Source: Oryzomonas sp. (lineage in GTDB: Bacteria; Desulfobacterota; Desulfuromonadia; Geobacterales; Pseudopelobacteraceae). From it: 64,000 nucleotides of DNA. Within the stretch, counting starts at the first letter, position 1. Every line of letters starts with the position of its first letter. The DNA lies in the NCBI GenBank assembly GCA_031292255.1, contig JARLHN010000031.1, positions 49,498-113,497 of the forward strand. Direction: 5' to 3'. Positions 17,517-25,657 of the stretch are shown piece by piece. The notes under the pieces are model-generated. The model saw only the letters and a list, made by a program, of their open reading frames with translations. It was not told where the DNA came from and made no database searches. Made by a program: the position numbers and the translations under genes.

Positions 17517-18098
17517 TTACTCACTTTTGGAGAGCTTGATGAAGAGCCGGGGCAGATCAGCCGAGGCGACTATATAATCGGGCGTTACGGCCATGATGGC
17601 ATTGTTCGGCATGGAACTGGCGGCGGCGTCTTCCGGGTTCTGGACAACCGCAATCCCTCCCATTGCCTTGATCCGTTTCAATCCACGGCTGCCGTCGCAC
17701 CCGGCACCGGTAAGTACGACGCCGACCAGTCCCTTTCCGAAAGCTTCCGCTGCGGTCTCGAAAAGCACATCGACGGAGGGACGGGCATAGTTGACCGGCG
17801 GGTCCGTGGACAGACCCAGCTTGCCGTCCTGCTCCACCATCAAGTGATAGTCCGCCGGAGCCAGGTAGACGGTGCCGCCTACCGGCAGTTCCTGCTCATC
17901 GGCCTCCTTGACGTGAATGTCGCACACCTCGTCCAGGAGGTCCGCCATGCCTCTCCCCGAACCAGGACTGATATGCTGCACGATAATGAGCGGCAGGGGG
18001 AAGTCCTTCGGCAGGGCTCCCAGCAGTGCTTTGAGGGTTTCAACTCCGCCGGTGGAAATACCGATTACTATCGCCTTAAACCCCTGAACTCTAGGCAT
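17517..18098 (-). CDS. CheB-type protein-glutamate methylesterase domain without receiver
   Basis: A 193-residue CheB effector domain. The catalytic triad is visible: Ser in IGISTGGVETL, His in VQHISPGSG, and Asp in LTGAGCDGSRG. Canonical CheB has an N-terminal receiver, which is absent here, so activity must be controlled by partners. The start at 18098 overlaps the cheR stop by eight bases. CheB demethylates or deamidates chemoreceptors; no receptor is encoded in this cluster, the nearest being a soluble one at 31.7 kb. Confidence 0.9.
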   Translation of the reverse strand: MPRVQGFKAIVIGISTGGVETLKALLGALPKDFPLPLIIVQHISPGSGRGMADLLDEVCDIHVKEADEQELPVGGTVYLAPADYHLMVEQDGKLGLSTDPPVNYARPSVDVLFETAAEAFGKGLVGVVLTGAGCDGSRGLKRIKAMGGIAVVQNPEDAAASSMPNNAIMAVTPDYIVASADLPRLFIKLSKSE

Positions 18099-18921
18099 AA
18101 CGCTTCCTGTAGATGCGCGTATGTGGCGCAATCTCCTGATAATAGGGCGCGATTGAGCGTCCGTCCAGCGTTTCCTTGGTCCCGAGGCAAAGGAAACCAC
18201 CGTCCGCAAGACAGGAGTGAAACAGATTCAAAGCACGATCCTTGAGGTGTTCTTTGAAATAAATCAGGACATTTCGGCAGAGCACCATCTGCATCTCTCC
18301 AAACTCGCCGTCTCCTGCCAGGTTATGTGAGGCAAAGACGATTTCCTCCTTCAGGGATGGCATCAGCATGGCATGGTCGTAGCGGGCCGTATAGTAGTCG
18401 GAAAAGGAACTCCTGCCGCCGCTCTTCTGGTAGTTATGCGTGAACTGTCTCATCTCCTTCAGGGGAAAGATCCCCTGCTGGGCTTTGCTCAACACTTCCC
18501 GGTCGATGTCCGTCGCATAGATGCGGAAGCGCCCCTTTAGCCCTTCCTCCTCCAGCAGAATTGCCATTGAGTAGGCTGACTCGCCGCTCGCGCAGCCGGC
18601 GTGCCATATTTTCACAAAGGGATAGGTCTTTAGATACGGTGTCACCTGCTCGCGAATGGTCTTGAAAACGAACGGATCCCTGAACATCGCCGAGACGTTG
18701 ACTGTTATCCCGCGCAATAGGCCCTCGAAAATGACCGGGTTCCGCAGTATGTGCGGCAGGGCCTGCCCAAAGGAGTCGAATCCCGATGTACTGAGCCACT
18801 GGATCATTCTGCGTTTCAACGAAGCCTCGGCATACTCCCTGAAATCATAGCCATAGACTTTGGCTATGCCATCCAGGAGGAGTCCCAGCTCGATTTCTTC
18901 AATTTCATCAGTGGTTGTCAT
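18091..18921 (-). CDS. CheR-type protein-glutamate O-methyltransferase
   Basis: A 276-residue SAM-dependent methyltransferase. The N-terminal helical CheR domain (about 10-70) precedes the methyltransferase fold, with SAM motif WHAGCASGESAYSMAILL, IYATDIDREVLSKAQ, and LCRNVLIYF near the end. The start at 18921 gives normal CheR length; a longer frame exists but lacks ribosome-binding support, and ATG at 18951 is another possibility. It lies between a large hybrid kinase gene and cheB and overlaps cheB. In such clusters CheR can also methylate kinase partners; that is inference. Confidence 0.9.
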   Translation of the reverse strand: MTTTDEIEEIELGLLLDGIAKVYGYDFREYAEASLKRRMIQWLSTSGFDSFGQALPHILRNPVIFEGLLRGITVNVSAMFRDPFVFKTIREQVTPYLKTYPFVKIWHAGCASGESAYSMAILLEEEGLKGRFRIYATDIDREVLSKAQQGIFPLKEMRQFTHNYQKSGGRSSFSDYYTARYDHAMLMPSLKEEIVFASHNLAGDGEFGEMQMVLCRNVLIYFKEHLKDRALNLFHSCLADGGFLCLGTKETLDGRSIAPYYQEIAPHTRIYRKRYA

Positions 18922-19057
18922 GTCCAGTCCCAATAAACCCCGATTTTCCATTAGGGCACGAGATGCTGCCGAGGGACATTCCTTTGTAGTTTGTCGTCCG
19001 GAAGATGTCCGGCAGGGCTCGCGCAGGAGCTTTGCTCCGCCCCATGGAATATCTGGG

Positions 19058-22000
19058 TTAAACCTGGTTGTACAGCCAGACCCGCAACAGCGACAACAGC
19101 CGGTCCGTTTCAACCGGTTTGGTGATATAGTCGCTCGCCCCGGCCTCCAGACAGGCCTGCCGGTCCCCTTTCATCGCCTTGGCGGTCAGCGCGATAATGG
19201 GAAGCCTGGCAAAACGAAGATCCTTGCGGATGCGGCGGGTGGCCTCGTAACCATCCATTTCCGGCATCATGACATCCATCAGTACGATGTTTACATCGGG
19301 ATGCTCTTCCAGCTTCGCCAGGGCAACTTTTCCGTTCTCCGCCTCCACGATGAGCATTCCCTTCTCGGCAAGTACGCTGGAGAGAGAGAATACGTTGCGC
19401 ATGTCGTCGTCCACGAGCAGTACCTTTTTCCCGGCCAGGAGTGTTTCCGTGTCCAGGCTGGTGCGGATCATGCGCTGCTTGTGAGGGGGCAGCCTGCTCT
19501 CCATGACATGAAGAAACAGGGTCACCTCGTTGAGGAGGCGTTCCGGGCTTTTGGCACCTTTGATGATGATACTCTCGGAATAGTGTTGCAGGCGCCGGGT
19601 GTCCTCGGCGGAAAGCTCCTGCCCGGTATGGATGATGACCGGGATGTGCCGGCTTTGTTCCAGATTACGGATGTGTTCGAGCAGATTGAAACCGGACATG
19701 TCAGCCAGTCCCAGATCGAGGACGATACAGTCGAATGGCTCGTCGGAGAGCAACCGGATTGCCTGCTCCCCGGTTTCAGCCACGGAAATGGAGATGTCGC
19801 GCTCTTCCAGAAGGGCAACCAGAGCCGAGGCATGGGCCCTATCGTCTTCAACGATCAGCAGTTTTTTGAGTGTTCGCGAAACCGTGTCCTCGATTGCTCC
19901 GAAGATGGTATCCAACTGTTCGCCGGTAACCGGCTTGGTAACGAAACCGATCGCCCCCATGGACATCGCCTTCTGCTTTTCTTCAATGCAGGTGATGAAG
20001 TGAACCGGGATATGACGGATTTGCAGGTTATCGGTTATCTTCTGCATGACCCCAAAACCGTCGAGTCGTGGAAGCATGACGTCAAGGAGGATGGCGCTGG
20101 GGTGAAATTTTTCCGCCAGCTCGATGCCGCTGTTGCCGTCGGTTGCCACGATGGCGGAGAACCCCCGCTCCCTGACCTTCTCCATCAGGAGCTTGGCGAA
20201 AGTCAGGTCGTCCTCGATGATCAGGATACAGCGATCCCCGACCCCGACGCGGTCGTGGTCGTCCTGAAGGGGAGGCTCCTCGGCCGTTGGCTCCGGACGG
20301 TTGATCTGCGGTGAAGCCCATGAGGTTTTTGCCGCTGTACCCGTGGCTGAGTCGGAACTCTCGGGCGGAGAAAGCGGCAGGTAGAGGGTGAAGACGCTGC
20401 CTTTTCCTTCCTCGCCGGCAACTGCGATCTCGCCATTCATCCCTCGGGCCAGTTGCCTGGATATGGAGAGACCGAGACCGGTGCCGCCGAACTTGCGGCT
20501 GATTGAGCCATCCGCCTGCTGGAAAGCCTGGAAGATCAAATCGTGTTTGGCAACCGGAATGCCGATGCCGGTGTCGATCACCCTAAAGGCCAGGGCCGGA
20601 ACCGACAGCGGGTTCTCGCTCCCATCCGGGGTATAGATATACAGCGTCACGGAACCTTGCGAGGTAAACTTGATGGCATTGGATATGAGGTTTTTCAGCA
20701 CTTGAAGGGTTCGCTGCTGATCGAGCCTGATCTTCTCAGGCGTCCCATCTTCTATTCCGGTCGTGAATTTCAACTCCTTCTGTTTCGCAATCGGCCTGAA
20801 GATATCCGCGATCCGGTCGCACAAGTCGACGAGGCGCTCCTCCTCATAGGTGAAGTCCAGTCGGCCAGCTTCGATCTTGGACAGATCCAGGATGTCGTTG
20901 ATGAGATTCAGCAGATCGTTGCCTGCCGATTTTATGGTGGCGGCGTACTCGACCTGTTTGGGGGTCAGGTTCCCCTCCTTGTTTTCCTTCAGATGACCGG
21001 AGAGGATCATCAGGCTGTTGAGCGGTGTACGCAGTTCATGGGACATGTTCGCCAGGAATTCGGACTTGTAGGAGCTTATCTGTTCCATTTCCCTGGCTTT
21101 GAGCATGATCTCCCTGCCGGCCGTTTCCAACTCCCGATTCTTGGCCTGAATCTGCCGGCGCTGCTCTTCAAGAAGCTGAGCCCGTTCCTCCAGTTCCTCG
21201 TTGGTCTGCTGCAATTCCTCCTGCTGGACGCGCAATTCTTCTTCCTGGGACTGGCTCTGCTGGAGGAGTTCGTTTACCTGCTGGCGCGTCTGATTGACGC
21301 TTATGGCGATGGCAAGGATTTCAGCCGACTGGTTCAGGAAATCAAGATCCTGTTCGCTGAATTCGTCGAAACTGCCTAACTCTATTACCCCGATCAGCAG
21401 CTTGTCGTAAAGAAGGGGAAGTGCCAGAATGGTTCGGGGCACCGCCTCTCCCAATGCCGACCCGATGACCAGATAGTCCGGCGGAATACTGTTCAGGCAG
21501 AGAGGCCGCTTTTCCCGGGCCGCTTCTCCCGCGAGACCCTCGCCCAGCCGAATGGTATTTTTGAGATCCTTGCCTCGGGTGAAGGCGTAATTGGCGATTA
21601 TTCTGAGGGTGTCGGAGCGTTCCTCGAAAAGATAGAGCGCGCTTACCCCGACCTTCAGGTATTCCGACAAAAAAGCGACTGCATCACCGGCCATCTCCCC
21701 AAGATGTTTGTCTCCGCGCACTTTCGTGTTGAGTTCGTTGATGCCGGTCTTGACCCAGTCCTGTAGCCTCATTTGTTCCCTGGCTTTTTGCAGTTCCTCA
21801 TTCTGCGCCGTCAAGTCGATCTCTGCCTTGGTTCGTTGTGCAAGTTCCCGGTTCAAGAGGAGGTAGACCGATATCAGAAGGAGAAGACAGACGCCTCCCC
21901 CAGCCGCTATTACCCGGATCGTCTTGGCGGTCTGATCCTCCTGCACGCGTGTCCGCTCCAAAAGCAGTTGCCTTTCATTATCCTGGGCCTCCGCTATAAC

Positions 22001-22468
22001 CTTGCGGATGTCATTCATCAAATTCTTGCCAAGGTGGCTCTCGACAATCAGGGCGGTAGCCTGAAAGCCTTGCGACTTTTTGGTGTCTATGGTGATTTTC
22101 AGTTCCGCCAGTTTTTTTTCGGCGAGGAGGTCAACACTGTTCAATCGTTTTTGTTCCAAGGGGTTGTCTTTTGTGAGGTCTTTCAGTGATTTCAGCTGTT
22201 TCGGAATAGTGGAGAGAGCGTTATTGTAAGGTGCCAGGTAGGCTTCATCCCCCGTGATGATGAAGCCCCGCTGTCCGGTCTCTGCGTCTGTCAGACTCGA
22301 AAGAAGCGTGTCCAGTCCCTCAAGTACGGTATGGGTATGGGATACCCAATAATTGGACTCTTTTGCCGCAGCCATGTTCTGGTACGCCAACCAACCGATG
22401 GAGACGAAGATTATCAGAGCTGCTGCAAATGCGATATTTACGACGGATTTTCTGCTTAGTGTCTGCAT
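19058..22468 (-). CDS. CHASE3-GAF hybrid histidine kinase with three receivers
   Basis: A 1136-residue membrane-anchored hybrid kinase. It has a first transmembrane helix (about 10-29), a CHASE3 sensor (about 40-185, with TDAETGQRGFIITG), a second helix (about 187-205), a GAF domain (about 245-395) and a Gln/Glu-rich coiled coil (395-470). HisKA follows (NMSHELRTPLNSLM, His near 478), then HATPase (NLISNAIKF, DTGIGIP, GTGLGLSIS) and three receivers with LLDVMLPRLDG, VLDLGLADMSG and LMDVMMPEMDG. The second receiver lacks the usual Met/Pro after the Asp. It is the first gene of the cheR-cheB-kinase cluster and its likely sensor. Confidence 0.95.
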   Translation of the reverse strand: MQTLSRKSVVNIAFAAALIIFVSIGWLAYQNMAAAKESNYWVSHTHTVLEGLDTLLSSLTDAETGQRGFIITGDEAYLAPYNNALSTIPKQLKSLKDLTKDNPLEQKRLNSVDLLAEKKLAELKITIDTKKSQGFQATALIVESHLGKNLMNDIRKVIAEAQDNERQLLLERTRVQEDQTAKTIRVIAAGGGVCLLLLISVYLLLNRELAQRTKAEIDLTAQNEELQKAREQMRLQDWVKTGINELNTKVRGDKHLGEMAGDAVAFLSEYLKVGVSALYLFEERSDTLRIIANYAFTRGKDLKNTIRLGEGLAGEAAREKRPLCLNSIPPDYLVIGSALGEAVPRTILALPLLYDKLLIGVIELGSFDEFSEQDLDFLNQSAEILAIAISVNQTRQQVNELLQQSQSQEEELRVQQEELQQTNEELEERAQLLEEQRRQIQAKNRELETAGREIMLKAREMEQISSYKSEFLANMSHELRTPLNSLMILSGHLKENKEGNLTPKQVEYAATIKSAGNDLLNLINDILDLSKIEAGRLDFTYEEERLVDLCDRIADIFRPIAKQKELKFTTGIEDGTPEKIRLDQQRTLQVLKNLISNAIKFTSQGSVTLYIYTPDGSENPLSVPALAFRVIDTGIGIPVAKHDLIFQAFQQADGSISRKFGGTGLGLSISRQLARGMNGEIAVAGEEGKGSVFTLYLPLSPPESSDSATGTAAKTSWASPQINRPEPTAEEPPLQDDHDRVGVGDRCILIIEDDLTFAKLLMEKVRERGFSAIVATDGNSGIELAEKFHPSAILLDVMLPRLDGFGVMQKITDNLQIRHIPVHFITCIEEKQKAMSMGAIGFVTKPVTGEQLDTIFGAIEDTVSRTLKKLLIVEDDRAHASALVALLEERDISISVAETGEQAIRLLSDEPFDCIVLDLGLADMSGFNLLEHIRNLEQSRHIPVIIHTGQELSAEDTRRLQHYSESIIIKGAKSPERLLNEVTLFLHVMESRLPPHKQRMIRTSLDTETLLAGKKVLLVDDDMRNVFSLSSVLAEKGMLIVEAENGKVALAKLEEHPDVNIVLMDVMMPEMDGYEATRRIRKDLRFARLPIIALTAKAMKGDRQACLEAGASDYITKPVETDRLLSLLRVWLYNQV

Positions 22469-22799
22469 CCGGAACCTCTTGAACGTCCTGATCTATCCTG
22501 ATTAACGCCACGCAAGCCGTCAGGTGAATTGGTTAATCCTGGACCGGCATTTGCTGCCGATATGGTTTCAGAAGAAAATCTTCTCGAAGTTGCTCCCGCA
22601 TCCTCAAAAACCTTTTTGTTACTCCTGCCAAAAGAGGTAAGCCATATTCCAAAGGCGTTGAGTTCGCTTGGTGGCTAAGCGAGGTGAATAATGCACTGAA
22701 TGTGAAGCAATAGTCCAATTGAAATCGGATGTGGGACATCAACGGGGTCAACTTTTAAACAAAATGTGACAAAACGATTTTTATTTTCATGCCCGCCTC
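22469..22799. other. Gene-free stretch, 331 bases
   Basis: I see no convincing gene. It holds the promoter region of the large hybrid kinase. Near 22743-22760 is CGGGGTCAACTTTTAAAC, which partly matches a sequence at 42241-42264. Confidence 0.5.
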
Positions 22800-23852
22800 T
22801 TATGCAAAAGATCTGACAACCCCTCTTCCTGCCTGTTTTGCGCGGTACATGGCCGTGTCCAAGGCGCGGATCAATTCAACCCTGGTCTCGGCATCCTGCG
22901 GAAAATTGGCAATCCCAAAGCTGGCCGTAAGCTGGATCGGCTTGCTGTCATCCGAATAAAATTCAGACGAACGCATAAGAGCAAGAAGTTTGTTGGCCAA
23001 GACAATGGCCTGTTCGCCGTTGGTCTGAGGAAGAATGATGGCATACTCGTCGCCGCCGTAACGCGCAGCCTTGTCGCTCGAACGGATATTTTCCTGGATC
23101 AGCCTCCCTAATTCGCTCAACATCCGGCTGCCGACCAAATGACCGTGGGCGTCGTTGATTTTCTTGAGATGATCCAGGTCGAGAAACACCAACGATAATT
23201 CTGTGTGGTAACGCATGGCCCGTTCAATCTCGTTATCGAGTAATTGACCAAAATAACGCGAATTATACAGTCCCGTCAGATCATCGGTAATGACAAGCTC
23301 ATTAATACGGTCAAAGTTGCGGGCGTTTTCCAAGGCTATGGCGGCAAAGTCGGCAATGGCCGTAAGTATTGCAAGATCGTTATCGTCGAAGGTCAGTTCG
23401 TCATAACTGTTGATCAGTTCGATGACGCCGATGATCCGTTCCTTGATAATAAGTGGCACACAAACGATTGAATTTGTGGAGAAGGACATCTTTTTGTCGA
23501 TATGTGATGCAAATCGTTCGTCTTTGTGAGCATCAGACAATAATAACGGTTTGCCGTGCAATGCGACCCAGCCGGCAATACCCTCACCTTTATTCAGTCT
23601 GATTTCTTTAAGACGTTCCGCCACGGGCGACACTGCGACTTCAAAAACAAGTTCGCCGGATGTTTCATCGACGAGCAGTAGTGACCATACTTTCGGTTTG
23701 ATAAGTCGCTCTACTTGCTTCATAAGCAATTGCAATACTTCGTGAACATCAAGACGCGACGTCAGTGCTTTACCTATTTCAATCAAAGATGTCAACTCGT
23801 TATTGTATGCTTTACACCACGTTACCTTGTCGGCATCGTTGTTTGAATCCAT
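22800..23852 (-). CDS. GAF-GGDEF diguanylate cyclase
   Basis: A 350-residue soluble enzyme predicted to make cyclic di-GMP. A GAF domain (about 20-175) precedes a GGDEF domain with active-site ARYGGDEYAIILP. Tyr replaces the usual Phe, a tolerated change. RSSD lies five residues before the active site, matching the inhibitory RxxD site. ATG at 23852 follows AGGGG by seven bases; a TTG at 23879 with AAGGAG is an alternative start. A PilZ-like protein at 45.2 kb is a possible c-di-GMP reader. Confidence 0.93.
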   Translation of the reverse strand: MDSNNDADKVTWCKAYNNELTSLIEIGKALTSRLDVHEVLQLLMKQVERLIKPKVWSLLLVDETSGELVFEVAVSPVAERLKEIRLNKGEGIAGWVALHGKPLLLSDAHKDERFASHIDKKMSFSTNSIVCVPLIIKERIIGVIELINSYDELTFDDNDLAILTAIADFAAIALENARNFDRINELVITDDLTGLYNSRYFGQLLDNEIERAMRYHTELSLVFLDLDHLKKINDAHGHLVGSRMLSELGRLIQENIRSSDKAARYGGDEYAIILPQTNGEQAIVLANKLLALMRSSEFYSDDSKPIQLTASFGIANFPQDAETRVELIRALDTAMYRAKQAGRGVVRSFA

Positions 23853-23933
23853 CGCGCAACCCCTGTTGGATGTTTGCAATCTGCTCCTTCCAAGGAGGCT
23901 GGCAATAATAAGTTCGCTAGCCTCTTATGCACA

Positions 23934-25109
23934 CTATTTTACACAAACCTTTCGAACTTCCTTCATATCCGTCAGGCCTTGGAAGCATTTCAGAATCCCA
24001 TCCTGTTTCAGTGTCGTCATTCCGTCATCTACCGCCTGGCGGCGGATCATCTCTATCTCTGATTTGCGCTTTATCAGCGATTTCATCGGGTCGTTTCCTT
24101 CCAGAAGTTCATGAAGGCCGAGGCGTCCCTTGTATCCTGAGTCACCGCATTTGTGGCACCCTACAGCTTTATGCAGTGTTATTTCGACCGGATTGATCCC
24201 GGTTTTTTTGAAATCCTCAATGCCGTATTCAATAATGATGTCCTCGATCTCTTTTCGAGTTGGGGTGTATTCTTGCTTGCAGTCGTTACAGAGGCGCCGT
24301 GCCAGACGCTGAGCCAGGATACAGAGTATGGCATCGGAGAAGCTGAAAGGGTCCAGTTCCATGTCAAGCAGGCGGGTAATCGTTTCCGGAGCCGAGTTCG
24401 TATGTAGGGTCGAGAATACCAGGTGCCCGGTCAGGGAAGATTCGATGCCGATCTCCGCGGTTTCCTGGTCGCGCATCTCGCCGACCATGATAACGTCCGG
24501 GTCTGCACGCAGAAACGCACGCAGTGCGGCAGCAAAGGTGAAACCTATCCTGGGGTGTACTTGGACTTGGCGCAGGCCGCGCTGTGTTATCTCAACCGGG
24601 TCCTCTGCCGTCCATATCTTGGTTTCGGGTGTATTGATCACCGAAATGGCTGAGTGAAGCGTGGTGGTTTTACCCGAACCGGTAGGTCCGACGACCAGCA
24701 CCAGGCCGTAGGGTTGTTTGATGCAAGCTTCCAAAACACGGGAGTTGCGTTCCGTCAGTTCCAGTTTGTCGAAAGGAAGCGCCGCCTCGCCCGAAGCGAG
24801 AACACGCATTACCACGTCCTCCAGTTGGCCTGCGGTAGGGGTTGTGAGTTTGGCGCTGCCGCGGAACTCACGTAGGACCTTATAGTCCTCGGTTTTCAGG
24901 TGATCAAGAACTTCGGTGAGGATCTGGTCGGCTTCGTTGTCGATGTCTACTTCGGAACGGCTGTTCCCTGGGGAGTCGGCTGCTTTTCGGCACTGTTTTT
25001 CGATATAGGGGAGATGATCAACGATCAGACATGAGTAATTGGGCCGTTCTTCCATGGACGGCTGGGGGGGCTTTCCGGAAAAACGAGAGGTTATGGAGAC
25101 GAGCTGCAT
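23934..25109 (-). CDS. GspE/PilB-like secretion ATPase lacking the N-terminal domains
   Basis: A 391-residue ATPase with the C-terminal catalytic core of type II secretion / type IV pilus motors. It has Walker A GPTGSGKTTTLHSAI near residue 140, the Asp box TAEDPVEI, Walker B DPDVIMVGEMRDQETAEI and the His box GHLVFSTLHTNSA. A zinc-binding pair CNDCK...CHKCGDSGYKGRLGLHE is near 280-350. The usual N1 domain is missing and the N2 domain is reduced to about 100 atypical residues. No other pilus or secretion gene is nearby. It could be an orphan motor or a degenerating paralogue. The start is uncertain (TTG at 25139 is an alternative). Confidence 0.85.
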   Translation of the reverse strand: MQLVSITSRFSGKPPQPSMEERPNYSCLIVDHLPYIEKQCRKAADSPGNSRSEVDIDNEADQILTEVLDHLKTEDYKVLREFRGSAKLTTPTAGQLEDVVMRVLASGEAALPFDKLELTERNSRVLEACIKQPYGLVLVVGPTGSGKTTTLHSAISVINTPETKIWTAEDPVEITQRGLRQVQVHPRIGFTFAAALRAFLRADPDVIMVGEMRDQETAEIGIESSLTGHLVFSTLHTNSAPETITRLLDMELDPFSFSDAILCILAQRLARRLCNDCKQEYTPTRKEIEDIIIEYGIEDFKKTGINPVEITLHKAVGCHKCGDSGYKGRLGLHELLEGNDPMKSLIKRKSEIEMIRRQAVDDGMTTLKQDGILKCFQGLTDMKEVRKVCVK

Positions 25110-25162
25110 GCTGAGCCGCCACAGGTAGATAGAAATCAATATCCATTCTTTGTATACACACT

Positions 25163-25333
25163 TTATTGCATTTTTTCGAGTAAATAAAAAGATTTTAAAA
25201 TATTTTCATCTTCCCCATAAGAGATGAAATCACCACTTTTATTGGCGGCATCCGCAATGGTCCCGTACAGTGGTGACCGGCTCGTGGCGTTGTTGCCGCC
25301 GGCCGCTCCCTGAATATTGTTGCGGGTATTCAT
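25163..25333 (-). CDS. Possible small hypothetical protein
   Basis: A 56-residue frame just upstream of the ATPase gene and on the same strand. It is polar, Asn/Gly-rich at the N-terminus and charged near the end (EDENILKSFYLLEKMQ). Only a weak ribosome-binding site is seen (GACGGA). No family is recognised; it may not be a gene. Confidence 0.3.
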   Translation of the reverse strand: MNTRNNIQGAAGGNNATSRSPLYGTIADAANKSGDFISYGEDENILKSFYLLEKMQ

Positions 25334-25392
25334 ATTATTGTCCGTCAAAAATAAGTATCGGAAAAACAATATCCCGTTGAATGAGGTGCACC

Positions 25393-25485
25393 ATGCTTTT
25401 ATTGCCTGAATTGCAACCAATACTCGCCTTAATAGCTGTATCGGCTTGCGCCGTTGTCATCCTCTTCATCGCCAGCGCTGATTAG
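25393..25485 (+). CDS. Possible 30-residue membrane peptide
   Basis: A short frame encoding MLLLPELQPILALIAVSACA and ten further residues, one continuous hydrophobic helix ending in Ser-Ala-Asp. TGAGGTG lies five bases upstream of the ATG, a good ribosome-binding site. The start recalls small DUF3096 proteins (LQPILALIAG), but the second half does not fit, so it may be a degenerate relative or an independent small membrane protein. It stands alone between oppositely oriented genes. Confidence 0.4.
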   Translation: MLLLPELQPILALIAVSACAVVILFIASAD

Positions 25486-25657
25486 CCAAAATCTCGGCTG
25501 CAGCAGGCTTTTATGCCTCAGGCTATCCGGCATATGCAGAAACAGATACAACCACCTGTTTATCCGGTGATGCTGCGCTGAAAAAAGCCTCAACAGGCTG
25601 AGGATATAATTTGAATTTTTGACAAGGTGTGGTTTTGCTAATGTTATTGGGATGTTA

